Below are positions 23,079-32,200 of a stretch of 32,329 nt of DNA, one piece after another (the first letter of the stretch is position 1; every line of letters begins with the position of its first letter). The notes beneath the pieces were generated by a model. It ran no database searches, was not told where the DNA came from, and saw only the letters and a program-made list of their open reading frames with translations. This stretch comes from Nitrospirota bacterium. GTDB taxonomy: Bacteria > Nitrospirota > Thermodesulfovibrionia > UBA6902 > JACROP01. The position numbers and the translations under genes are program-made. The stretch is from positions 1 through 32,329 of the forward strand of contig JACROP010000007.1 of assembly GCA_016214385.1 (NCBI GenBank), in the 5' to 3' direction.

Positions 23079-23555
23079 CTACGGAGTGCCGAGCCGCTTC
23101 TTTTCTGTCTCCTTATCTACTTCCTTAAGCTTATCTATGCTGTCTTTCAGTTCCTGATTTTTTGCCTTAAGCCGTGATATTTCTTCCTGCTGCTCTTTTA
23201 TAACACTTAATATCCTTATCCATGCTTCTGCATCACTCTTCATCGGACTTTCTGGGAACATGGAGACAAGCTTCTCAAATGTCTTAATGGCTTTAGAATA
23301 ATCCCTGTGTGGATTCTTGGGATAGCTCAAGATGTATCCTCTGCAAAAAAGGGCTATATCCCTGTCTCCTGCTTTCTCTATTTTGTTCACATGCTTTGTT
23401 GCGCCATTAAAGTCTTCGCTGTCCATCATTTCAGTAATCCGGGCAATTTCTTCCCGGCTTTTTTCTGTCTTTATAATGCTGTTGATGCTGCATCCTGAAA
23501 GGAGTGCAATTATTGTAAAAAAAATAAATGCCTTTTTGAAGCTATGCATTTTCAC
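23079..23555 (-). CDS. Small lipoprotein with coiled-coil C-terminus
   Basis: The 158-residue product has a lipoprotein signal (MKMHSFKKAFIFFTIIALLSGC, lipobox LSGC). A TPR-like helical middle follows (DFNGATKHVNKIEKAGDRD, then YSKAIKTFEKLVSMFPESP), resembling YfiO/BamD-like repeats. The C-terminus is a coiled coil of KEQQEEISRLKAKNQELK type. The GTG at 23555 overlaps the stop of the upstream GGDEF gene, with AGGAG 9 nt before it; ATG 23549 is the alternative. Coupled expression with the GGDEF protein suggests they act together at the envelope, but the function is unknown. Confidence 0.75.
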   Translation of the reverse strand: MKMHSFKKAFIFFTIIALLSGCSINSIIKTEKSREEIARITEMMDSEDFNGATKHVNKIEKAGDRDIALFCRGYILSYPKNPHRDYSKAIKTFEKLVSMFPESPMKSDAEAWIRILSVIKEQQEEISRLKAKNQELKDSIDKLKEVDKETEKKRLGTP

Positions 23556-24877
23556 GAAGACCGTCTCCTCTCCATGACATAGAGGCTCTTTGGAAAAGTT
23601 TTTGCATATTTTTTAAGTTCAGTTAACCTCTGCGCCACTTCCTTTGGGTCTCTTATTACTTCGCTTTTATTAGTGACTACAGCAATTGAAATAGTCATTA
23701 TCGGAAACTCCATAACCTCATTCTGGCGATTGGTGGAGATAATATAACCCTTTTTTGCATCCTCAGGATCATAAAACTCTTTTGCAGAGTTGTCAAACTT
23801 CTCGATGATATTATTGCAGATGGTTTTGACGTTGTCGGGGCTGCAGATAATTACAAAATCGTCTCCACCGATATGGCCCACAAAATCACCCTCGCTTCCA
23901 TATTCCTTTACAACATCTGTGATGAGCCTTCCAAGCCAGGCCAGCACATCACTCCCACGGGCATAACCATATTTATCGCTGAAGGACTTGAAGTAGTCTA
24001 TATCAGCGAAACAGAATGCGAATTTTCTATCCTCGCTTAGTCTGAGTATCAATTCTTTTTCAATTGCCAGATTGCCAGGCAGTTTTGTAAGAGGGTTTGC
24101 ATCGAGGTTCATGGCTTCAAGCTCTTTAAGCCTTGCAGACATCTCCTTGAATGAGACGGCTAATTCTGCGAGTTCGTCCATTCCCCTTATGAGAGGGACA
24201 TTATCATAGTTTCCACTCCTTATGGACTGTGTTGCCACCTTCAGGCTCTCTATCGAGGAAGAGATATAGTTTGTCAGGAAATATGCAAATATTCCACCTG
24301 ATAGCAACGAGAGCAGGCCAAGAATAGATGCCACAGCAAATGCCCTTTCTCCCAATTTGTTTGATTCGTTAATCTTCTCGTTTCTCTGGGCAAAAAGTTT
24401 AAACTCAAGCTCATTCAGAGACATTTTTATTTTATTGAAGGTGCTTTTTAGATCATGCTCTGATAGATTTTCTGCCTCTCGATATCTTTTGGCTTTTGTT
24501 AGTGAAATCTCTTTTGAAAATATATTGTCATAGGCATCATGAAGTTTTTTAATTTTCTCGATTACTGTTGCCATTGATGGCTGCAGGCTCGCCATCCTCT
24601 CCAGTGTCTGCTCAAACTCGTAGCTCCTGTTCCAGAAGACATCAGAAACTTCTGAGTCCCTCAGAATAAGGTATCGCTTTTCATAACTGTCCTGGGCCAG
24701 CAGGTTGTCTCTCATGTTTTTGAGGTTTTCTACAGCAGGCAAATCTCTGTAAACAATGGAGTTGGTAATGTTGTTCAAATTGCGGAGGCTCCAGACCGCA
24801 TAAAGGCCGACTATGACGGTAAAGAGCATCATAACTGCATAGCCGAAGAATATCTTATTTTTCAGTGTGAATCTCAA
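23552..24877 (-). CDS. Membrane GGDEF-domain protein (putative diguanylate cyclase)
   Basis: The 441-residue product has a membrane segment at about 11-30 and a helical periplasmic sensor domain of four-helix-bundle type (about 31-180). A second membrane segment (181-202) and a HAMP linker (about 203-256) precede a GGDEF domain (about 262-435). The signature is GGDDF (337-341) instead of GG(D/E)EF. The metal Asp in FADIDYFKSFSDKYG is present. The fourth signature residue, Glu to Asp, makes catalysis uncertain. It may make c-di-GMP weakly or only bind GTP or protein. A lipoprotein gene follows with a 4-nt overlap. Confidence 0.88.
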   Translation of the reverse strand: MRFTLKNKIFFGYAVMMLFTVIVGLYAVWSLRNLNNITNSIVYRDLPAVENLKNMRDNLLAQDSYEKRYLILRDSEVSDVFWNRSYEFEQTLERMASLQPSMATVIEKIKKLHDAYDNIFSKEISLTKAKRYREAENLSEHDLKSTFNKIKMSLNELEFKLFAQRNEKINESNKLGERAFAVASILGLLSLLSGGIFAYFLTNYISSSIESLKVATQSIRSGNYDNVPLIRGMDELAELAVSFKEMSARLKELEAMNLDANPLTKLPGNLAIEKELILRLSEDRKFAFCFADIDYFKSFSDKYGYARGSDVLAWLGRLITDVVKEYGSEGDFVGHIGGDDFVIICSPDNVKTICNNIIEKFDNSAKEFYDPEDAKKGYIISTNRQNEVMEFPIMTISIAVVTNKSEVIRDPKEVAQRLTELKKYAKTFPKSLYVMERRRSS

Positions 24878-24920
24878 AACATCCTCCTGAGCCCTTCCCT
24901 CTTTGTCATTCTGAATCAGG

Positions 24921-24963
24921 ATAAATTAGGCCAATGTTTAAATATAACATTGGCCTAATTTAT
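24921..24963. promoter_or_regulatory. Perfect 18-bp inverted repeat between divergent genes
   Basis: Arms ATAAATTAGGCCAATGTT (24921-24938) and AACATTGGCCTAATTTAT (24946-24963) are exact inverses around a 7-nt AT loop. It lies 44 nt before the GGDEF start and 86 nt before the MOSC start. It is upstream of both genes, so it cannot terminate either of them; an operator for a dimeric regulator is possible. It could also be a remnant of a small palindromic repeat. Confidence 0.6.
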
Positions 24964-25048
24964 TTTGCAAAAATAAGAGCCACATGTCAAAAGGTAATAT
25001 TGCCCTACGTCCTTCCTTTTCAAAAAGTCTTTATGTTATCCTAACACA

Positions 25049-25489
25049 ATGAAGGGCAGGGTTGTCTCAGTAAATATCAGCGACAAAAAGGGGCAGAGGA
25101 AAAAGAAGACAGCAGAGGCTTATTTGAGGGAAGATTTCGGTATTAATGGAGATGCCCATGCCTCTGAAAAATGGCACAGGCAGGTGAGTCTCCTTGCACT
25201 TGAAAGTATAAAGAAGATGCAGGCCATGGGCCTGAAAGTTGGCCCTGGTGATTTTGCCGAAAACATAACAACAGAGGGCATTGATCTCCTCGGCCTTCCT
25301 CTCGGCACAAAAATAAGTATAGGCAATGATGTAGTGATTGAAGTCAGCCAGATAGGCAAGGAATGTCATACCCGCTGCGCCATTTACCGCCAGGCAGGGG
25401 ATTGTGTAATGCCGAAAGAAGGAATCTTTGTCAGGGTGCTTAAAGGCGGTAAGGTCACGGAGGGAGACACTATAAGAGTTAAACGGTAA
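25049..25489 (+). CDS. MOSC domain protein
   Basis: The 146-residue single-domain product matches MOSC proteins (relatives of the molybdenum-cofactor sulfurase C-terminus). It has GDAHASEKWHRQVSLLALESI, GDFAENITTEGIDLLGLPLGT and the conserved Cys in IGKECHTRCAIYRQAGDCVMP. MOSC proteins bind or transfer sulfur to molybdenum cofactor. The next gene, moaB, is also in this pathway, which supports the role. Only short repeats (25488-25542) separate the two. Confidence 0.88.
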   Translation: MKGRVVSVNISDKKGQRKKKTAEAYLREDFGINGDAHASEKWHRQVSLLALESIKKMQAMGLKVGPGDFAENITTEGIDLLGLPLGTKISIGNDVVIEVSQIGKECHTRCAIYRQAGDCVMPKEGIFVRVLKGGKVTEGDTIRVKR

Positions 25490-25542
25490 GAGTTGAGAGT
25501 TGAGGAAGTATATAGGGATTTTTAACTTTTAACTTTTAACTT
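25488..25542. repeat. Short tandem repeats between MOSC and moaB genes
   Basis: GAGTTGAGAGTTGAG is followed by three AACTTTT units (TTTTTAACTTTTAACTTTTA). The two parts are roughly inverse to each other and probably form a weak hairpin. They belong to the same general class of low-complexity insertions as in holB. Confidence 0.6.
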
Positions 25543-25548
25543 GTTATT

Positions 25549-26037
25549 ATGATAAAAGTTGCTGTATTAACACTAAGCGATAAAGGCTCGAAGGGTGAGC
25601 GTGAAGACAGGAGCGGCCCGGCCATTGCCGAGATTATAAAGACAATCAATGGCGAAGTGGTCAGCTATGAGGTCCTCCCTGATGAAAAAGAATTAATAAA
25701 GCAGACGCTCCTCAACCTGTGTAGTAAGGCAGACCTTATTCTGACTACTGGAGGCACTGGACTTACGCCGCGGGATGTGACTCCAGAGGCAACAATGGAT
25801 GTTATAGAAAGGGAGATACCTGGCATAGCCGAGACAATGAGGATGGAAGGATTGAAAAAGACTAATAGAGCTATGCTTTCAAGGGCTGTAGCAGGTGTGA
25901 GGGGACAGACCCTGATAATAAACCTGCCTGGTAGTCCAACTGCGGTTAAGGAGAACTTAGAAATAATCCTGAATGTAATCCCCCATGCCATAGAAAAAAT
26001 AAAAGGGGACACAGGGGAGTGTGCAAGAGATGACTGA
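25549..26037 (+). CDS. moaB: Molybdopterin biosynthesis protein MoaB/Mog
   Basis: The 162-residue product has the MoeA/MogA-type fold with the signature TTGGTGLTPRDVTPEAT near residue 65 and INLPGSPTAVKENL near 125. Such proteins adenylylate molybdopterin before metal insertion, in either molybdenum or tungsten cofactor synthesis. It overlaps ccdA by 8 nt and follows the MOSC gene. Confidence 0.92.
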   Translation: MIKVAVLTLSDKGSKGEREDRSGPAIAEIIKTINGEVVSYEVLPDEKELIKQTLLNLCSKADLILTTGGTGLTPRDVTPEATMDVIEREIPGIAETMRMEGLKKTNRAMLSRAVAGVRGQTLIINLPGSPTAVKENLEIILNVIPHAIEKIKGDTGECARDD

Positions 26038-26749
26038 TGTATCTTATCCACTTGCCTTTCTTGCAGGTTTTCTCTCTTTTCTTTCGCCCTGCGTCCTGCC
26101 GCTAATACCATCATATGTATCATATATGACAGGCGCCTCTTTCGAGGATATGAGAACAGGAGACAGAGCTAAAATAAGAAAGCTTACCATCATCAATTCC
26201 CTCGCCTTTATTTTTGGGTTCTCCTTTATCTTTATTTCACTCGGCGCATCGTCTTCTGCCATAGGTGGCCTCTTGATGCAGCATCAGGATGCCTTAAGGA
26301 TTGGCGGCGGAGTCCTTATAATCATCTTCGGCCTTTATATTATGGGTGTATTCAATATAAAGTTTCTTTCAAGAGAGAGAAAGCTTCATGTTCGTGGCAA
26401 ACCATCGGGCTATCTCGGCTCTTTTTTCATAGGGATGACCTTTGCAGCAGGTTGGACACCATGCATAGGGCCAATCCTCGGCTCAATCCTCCTTTATGCA
26501 AGCACAACAGGTTCTGTTTCTTACGGATTCAATTTACTGCTTGTTTACTCGATTGGTCTGGGCCTCCCATTTTTTATAACTTCCATTGCCATAAATGCTT
26601 TTCTTAGTCGTTTAACCGCAATTCAGCGATACATGAAGGCAATAATAATCCTGAGCGGTTTGTTGCTTATAGCTTTTGGCCTGATGCTTCTGACAGATTC
26701 CTTGCAGGTCGTGGTTGGCCTGATTCCTGATTTCGGTTTTAAATTTTAA
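26030..26749 (+). CDS. ccdA: Cytochrome c biogenesis protein CcdA
   Basis: The 239-residue integral membrane protein has six predicted segments. Its two redox Cys lie in FLSPCVLPLIPSYVSYMTG (first segment) and AAGWTPCIGPILGS (fourth). CcdA carries reducing power from cytoplasmic thioredoxin across the membrane for apocytochrome c and other exported thiol proteins. ATG 26030 is preferred (GGGGAG about 10 nt upstream); GTG 26021 is possible. No CcsA/ResB gene is nearby. The moaB overlap indicates co-transcription. Confidence 0.93.
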   Translation: MTDVSYPLAFLAGFLSFLSPCVLPLIPSYVSYMTGASFEDMRTGDRAKIRKLTIINSLAFIFGFSFIFISLGASSSAIGGLLMQHQDALRIGGGVLIIIFGLYIMGVFNIKFLSRERKLHVRGKPSGYLGSFFIGMTFAAGWTPCIGPILGSILLYASTTGSVSYGFNLLLVYSIGLGLPFFITSIAINAFLSRLTAIQRYMKAIIILSGLLLIAFGLMLLTDSLQVVVGLIPDFGFKF

Positions 26750-26751
26750 AA

Positions 26752-27540
26752 ATGGATATATCAACGCTGAGAAGGATTGGTAAAAGACTCAGGGCTGAGG
26801 TCCCGCCCCTTGTGTGGGAGCTTTATGGAAGCGCTCCCCTCGGGAAAGGGGCAAGCGGGGATAAGACTTATCCCATAGACAGAAAAGCTGAGGAGATAGT
26901 ATTTGAAGAAATAGAAAGGCTCAAAGTGCCTGTTACCCTTGTGTCCGAGGAATACGGCTGGAAGGATATCAGGGGAGGTGGCCAGAGACTCTTAATAGAC
27001 CCTATAGATGGCAGCAAGAATGCACTTTCTGGCCTGCCATTTTTTTCGACCTCAATTGCACTGGTAGACGGAAACAGGCTTGGAGACACGTTGCTCGGCT
27101 ACATTATAAATCTCGTAAACGGTGATGAATTCTGGGCTTTCCGAGGCAGCGGTAGCTTTTTCAATGAAAGGCCCATAAAGACACAACAGGACGATGAGAT
27201 CAGAGTTATTGCCTATGAAGCTCAGATGCCGAAAAGGGACATCCCGAGGATTTCGCCTCTTCTTTACCTTTCAATGAGGACGAGGTGTCTCGGCTCAACA
27301 GCGCTTGATATGGCCCTTCTTGCACAGGGCTCTATAAGCATATTTGTTACTCCTGCGCCTTCGAGGAGTTTTGACTTTGCAGCAGGCTGGCTTTTAGTAA
27401 GGGAGGCAGGTGGTATTGTTACTGACCTTGAGGGGAGAGAGCTCGATGAAATTGAGATAGGGGTCAATAAGACAGCTCCATTACTTGCCTCTGGAAATGT
27501 TGAACTGCATAAGAAGGCCATTGCGACCCTGAAGAGCTAA
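26752..27540 (+). CDS. Inositol monophosphatase/fructose bisphosphatase family protein
   Basis: The 262-residue product has the metal-binding motifs LVSEEYG, LLIDPIDGSKNALSGLPFF and SFDFAAGWLLVREAGG of the IMPase superfamily. SKNA replaces the usual TxNF of bacterial SuhB, and the general pattern is closest to archaeal-type IMPase/FBPase enzymes. It may hydrolyse inositol phosphates or fructose-1,6-bisphosphate; a pgk gene lies close by on the opposite strand, so a sugar-phosphate role is plausible. It starts 2 nt after ccdA. Its stop overlaps the convergent small gene by 4 nt. Confidence 0.87.
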   Translation: MDISTLRRIGKRLRAEVPPLVWELYGSAPLGKGASGDKTYPIDRKAEEIVFEEIERLKVPVTLVSEEYGWKDIRGGGQRLLIDPIDGSKNALSGLPFFSTSIALVDGNRLGDTLLGYIINLVNGDEFWAFRGSGSFFNERPIKTQQDDEIRVIAYEAQMPKRDIPRISPLLYLSMRTRCLGSTALDMALLAQGSISIFVTPAPSRSFDFAAGWLLVREAGGIVTDLEGRELDEIEIGVNKTAPLLASGNVELHKKAIATLKS

Positions 27541-27773
27541 GGCATATTAATCACTATTTCATAACTTCCAACCGCAACTTTATCAGCAAGTCCTTTTTGC
27601 CAGAGAAGTTCCACGACCTTTGTCTTTGAATTTCTGGGGACCATAAGGATTAATTTTGCGCCGAGCCCTGAGAGGGCACCTTCGAGGTTTACGCTTACCT
27701 CCTTATAATCCCGCGAAAGTTTTTCCCTGAGGTATGCGACCATCCAGTCATGGATAAGTTTTTCAGCGCGCAT
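27537..27773 (-). CDS. Small protein of unknown function downstream of pgk
   Basis: The 78-residue alpha/beta protein begins MRAEKLIHDWMVAYLREKLSR and ends in a hydrophobic strand, VAVGSYEIVINMP. It contains a GAKLILMVPRNSKTKVVELLW segment. It starts inside the last codons of pgk (11-nt overlap) and runs to the convergent IMPase stop. The tight packing supports expression. I do not recognise a characterised family. Confidence 0.65.
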   Translation of the reverse strand: MRAEKLIHDWMVAYLREKLSRDYKEVSVNLEGALSGLGAKLILMVPRNSKTKVVELLWQKGLADKVAVGSYEIVINMP

Positions 27774-29085
27774 CTTTCCCGAATCTCTCTTTATTCTCCA
27801 TCAGGGACTGCACTGGTTTTAATCCATAGGGACTGCCCTGTTCTATGGCAGTAAGCACAGTTCCTCCGCCTGTAAAGAAATAGTATTTTGCGTTATCCAT
27901 AACAGAAAGATAAAGGCCAGGGCATAAGCTCTTGAACTCCTGGAGTGTGTCGCCACCTCCATACATCTTGAGGGCAATACTGTTTTTGTCTATTGTGCTG
28001 TCGAGGGCCTCGGAGCCGAGGGTAAAATGCGGAGTAAAGCCCATCACTGCATTGACAAAGATAGTCCTGGCATCGGCTATAATTTTTGAGACCTTCTCGT
28101 CTATCAATGATTCCGGGTCAATGTCAAGGACATAACCGTACCTCTTTCTTTTTTTGAAGTCTTTGATGGATATTGTCCTGTACTTATCCTCCACCTTCCC
28201 TTCTATTGTGTCAGACTCAACGATGTAGGGAAGCTCTATAATCTTGCCCTTTTCCCTGTCCATAGCGACAAGCTCTTTTGCTGCCTCTATGTCCCTGTCA
28301 GTAACACCCTCGATGTGAATGTCATACCTGGCACAGAGATATGTGTTGTATATGACCCCTCCTAAAATCAGGTTGTCCACCTTGTCGTAGATTGCATAGA
28401 GCGGCCCTATCTTGGTGTCATATTTTGCGCCAGCGACAACTGCAACAAACGGCCTTTCGGGGTTCATGATGCGACTCAAGTTCTCTATCTCCTGCTGCAT
28501 GAGAAAGCCTGCATAGGATGGGAGATGCCTTGTAATATCGTAAGTTGAGGCATGTGGCTGCCATGAACCAAAAGCATCATTTATATAGATGTCTGCAAGG
28601 CCTGCAAGCTGAAGGGAAAAGCTCTCCCTGAGAGGGCCTTCTGCCTCCTCTCCCTGAAACCACCTTGTATTCGGGAGATATACGCCTCCGATTTTTCTGT
28701 CTTTCAGGTCTTTTATGGCGAGGTTTATCGATGTGTCAATACCTGCTATCCCTCGCTCAGGGTCAATATTAAATTTTGGAATATGGAACTTTGTGTGGAG
28801 CTTGTGTTCAAGGTATTCAACAATCGGTTCTACAGAATCCCCGAGGCTGCACCTTATCTGGCCTGTCTTTTTGTCCCTGGGCCTTCCCACATGAGTCATG
28901 AGGATAGGCCTGCCTCCCCTCTCCACTATGTTGTAAAGGGTGCCGAGACTTCGGTCTATCCTGTAAGGGTCTCTTACAACACCATTCTTTACGACATTGT
29001 GGTCAAACCTGACAAGGACTACCCTTCCATTGAGATCAGCCCCCTGAATCAGGGGAAGCCTTTTATCACGATTTTGTCCGGCCAT
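27763..29085 (-). CDS. pgk: Divergent phosphoglycerate kinase
   Basis: The 440-residue product is longer than the usual ~395. Recognisable parts are VLVRFDHNVVKNG (substrate Asp/Asn), MTHVGRPRDKKTG, PNTRWFQGEEAEG, YINDAFGSWQPHAS, VAGAKYDTKIG, MYGGGDT and FFTGGGTVLTAIEQG. The NDAFG block lacks the His-Arg pair that normally binds 3-phosphoglycerate, and the WNGPMG element reads NAVMGFTPHF. So the fold is Pgk, but activity with the normal substrates is not assured. ATG 29085 gives the natural MAGQNRDKRL start although no ribosome site is obvious; an upstream extension to 29226 codes for an unlikely hydrophobic peptide. A canonical pgk may exist elsewhere. Confidence 0.82.
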   Translation of the reverse strand: MAGQNRDKRLPLIQGADLNGRVVLVRFDHNVVKNGVVRDPYRIDRSLGTLYNIVERGGRPILMTHVGRPRDKKTGQIRCSLGDSVEPIVEYLEHKLHTKFHIPKFNIDPERGIAGIDTSINLAIKDLKDRKIGGVYLPNTRWFQGEEAEGPLRESFSLQLAGLADIYINDAFGSWQPHASTYDITRHLPSYAGFLMQQEIENLSRIMNPERPFVAVVAGAKYDTKIGPLYAIYDKVDNLILGGVIYNTYLCARYDIHIEGVTDRDIEAAKELVAMDREKGKIIELPYIVESDTIEGKVEDKYRTISIKDFKKRKRYGYVLDIDPESLIDEKVSKIIADARTIFVNAVMGFTPHFTLGSEALDSTIDKNSIALKMYGGGDTLQEFKSLCPGLYLSVMDNAKYYFFTGGGTVLTAIEQGSPYGLKPVQSLMENKERFGKDAR

Positions 29086-29266
29086 GCTACATTTTACCAA
29101 AACTTCAACATATTTTGGGGATAGAAACCTTGAAAATAGAGTTAAGCAAGATATCACATAAAAGGCGAGATAACTAGTTACAAAAGAACTATTCCATATT
29201 TGTGAGAAATCGTCTATATTTATCATATTAATAATTGAAATGGTGAATAGAGTCTAAAAATTAGTA

Positions 29267-32200
29267 ATGGTAAGACGCCATAAAAATAGAGCCTTATTTT
29301 CAAATCACTATCTCGCCAATCTCCTCCCCGGAGAAAATGAATGGAAGATAAATGTTGAATCAGTCTTTAAAAAGATAAAAACCCTCTATGACTCAAAGAA
29401 ATTAGAACTCCCATCACTAAACGAAAGCCAGTTAAGAAAACATTTCCTTGATGGGATTTTTGAGATTCTCGGCTTTACCATTGATGTAGAGCCACCAGCC
29501 ATAGGAGAGGAATGGGCAAAGAAGCCTGATTATGCCCTTTTCAGGGATAACGATGCACTAAGGTCCGCAAGAAAGAAAAAAGAAGGCAGATACTTTAGCA
29601 CCGCCCTCTGTATCGGTGAGGCAAAGAGATGGGGAAGGCCACTTGATAGGAAATCGAAGATAGAGGCAGATCCCTTTGAAATGCAAAACCCTTCATTACA
29701 GATGTCAAGATACCTGTGGTTGACAGGTGTCAAATGGGGAATTCTTACAGATGGAAGGTTCTGGCGTTTGTATGAAAGAGAAACCTCAAAGCGTCTTGAT
29801 ATTTATTATGAAATAGACCTTGAAGACCTGCTGCTTTACGGCAGTCTTGATGACTTCAAATACTTCTATATCTTCTTTTCTGCAGATGCTTTCCCGGCCT
29901 TTCTTGATAAGGTCTATAAGGGCAGTGTTGATTATGCCAAAGAGGTTGGAGACGAACTCAAAGAGAATGTATATAAGGCCCTGAAGGTTTTATCAGAGGG
30001 TTTCCTGAAAACACATGGAAACAGACTGTCGCAGGAAAATCTAAAAGAAGTTCATGATAACTCACTGATTCTCCTTTACCGTCTTTTGTTTATTCTCTAT
30101 GCAGAATACAGGGAACTTCTCCCTCTATATGAAAACACTCTTTACACAGAATCCTACAGCTTCGATTCCCTGAAAAAAGAAATATCAAGAAGGCTTGACC
30201 AAAATGAGAGTATTCCTGCTTCTACATTCCACTACTGGAATAAACTCAAAGAGCTCTTTGAGATAATAAACAACGGGAATAAAGAGCTTGATGTGCCTCC
30301 CTATAATGGGGGTCTTTTTAATCCAGAGAAACATCCTTTTCTTGAAAGAAATAGGCTGGGAGATTTTTATATTTCCAGAGCAATTGATCTGCTTTCTCGC
30401 TCATCTGAGAAGGCATACATAGATTATGGAAGCCTTGAAATAAGGCACCTCGGCTCCATCTATGAAGGACTCCTTGAGTATAAGCTTAAAATGGCAGAGG
30501 AAGACATATATCCAGTTAAGGAAATGGGCAAAGAAGTCTATATCCTGCTAAATAAAGCCGGAGACAATGCCAGAAAGATACGAGAAGATGAAATTATCAA
30601 GGCAGGTGCGATATATCTTGTAACTGACAAAGGAGAACGGAAGGCAACAGGAAGTTATTACACACCTGACTATATTGTGGAGTATATCGTAGAAAATACA
30701 TTGAGGCCTGTAATTGAAGAAAAGAAAAAAAACATTGCTGAAAAAATCTCAGGGTTTAAAGAAAAGATAAAGACATCAAGGGGAATAAACAGGGAGCTTT
30801 ATCAAAAAGAGCTTCAGAGGATTGAGAACAACTTTATTGATGAACTTCTTTCCATAAAAGTCCTTGACCCTGCAATGGGATCTGGTCATTTCCTTGTTGA
30901 GGCCGTTGATTTTCTTGCCCATGAATTGATTAATGTTGTAGGGGGTGAATTACCAGCAACTCCTCCTCCCTTGATGGGAGGGGGTAAGGGGGAGGGTGAG
31001 CCTGACGAAGAAGACATAAGATGGGCAAGGCGTGAGGTAGTAGAGAAATGCATTTTTGGAGTTGATGTAAACCCACTATCAGTTGAACTTGCAAAGTTAT
31101 CCCTCTGGTTACATACAGTAGCAAGGAACAGACCCCTCAATTTCCTTGACCATCATCTAAGATGCGGTAATTCCCTCATAGGTGCAAGGATAGAAGATCT
31201 GGCAGGTTTGCCTGAACTGAAAAAGAAAAAGACTGCTGAAGGACAACCAAGACAATTGGGCCTTTTTGAGAGCATCTTCAAAGAGAAGGTTAACATCCTC
31301 TTAGGTGCCTTTGCACAGATAGAGGGACTTCCTTCGGACACAGTTGAGCAAATAAGGGAGAAAGAAAGGCTGTACCAACATTTTAGAAATATTGTATCCC
31401 GCTTTCAGGATGTGGCCGATATATGGACATCTGTTTATTTTGGTAATGGGATTGACTTTAGCAAATACCAGAGCCTTCAGGATAATTTAAGGGCAAACGA
31501 TGATCTATGGAAAAATCTGAGAAATGAGCAGTGGTTTAAAGAAGCAAAGGCCTTCGCTGACGACAAGAGGTTCTTCCACTGGGAGCTTGAGTTTCCAGAG
31601 GTATTCTTTGAAGGCCATCTGAGAAAGGAAAACCCAGGATTTGATTGCGTGATAGGCAATCCGCCTTACGATGTTTTGTCCGAACTTGAACAGGGAAAAG
31701 ATGTAGAACCAGAAAAAGACTTTTTCTCACAAAATTTGATTTATGGACCAGCCATTGGAAGCAAACTAAATCTTTATCGTTTATTTAGTGTTCTATCCTT
31801 AAATCTTCTCAAAGATAAAGGGATGCACGGGTTTATAGTTCCAATGTCACTATTGGCTGACAAACAGGCAAGGCCTCTTCGTAAATATATGCTAATAAAA
31901 ACTAGCATTCAGGAAATAGAAGCATTTCCGCAAAAGGATGATCCCGCAAATAGAGTTTTCTCAGAGGCAAAGCTTTCTACATGTATATATATCCTCAGAA
32001 AGGACGCCCCATTATCATTTTCTATTAGAATACATCCGGGAAAGGACATATGGGAGAGTTCAACATCTTTAACGATTAAACCATCTCAAATTGAAGAATT
32101 TGATAAGGAAAATTTAAGCATTCCGAGCTATCCCAATATGACCACCGATGATTTTAACCTTGCTCTAAAACTGAACAGGGTTTCCCAAGGGAGCATTCTT

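Noticed and set aside
29086-29226. N-terminal extension of Pgk to 29226
   Set aside because: The extension is a hydrophobic, aromatic-rich peptide unlike any Pgk start; the normal opening begins at ATG 29085.
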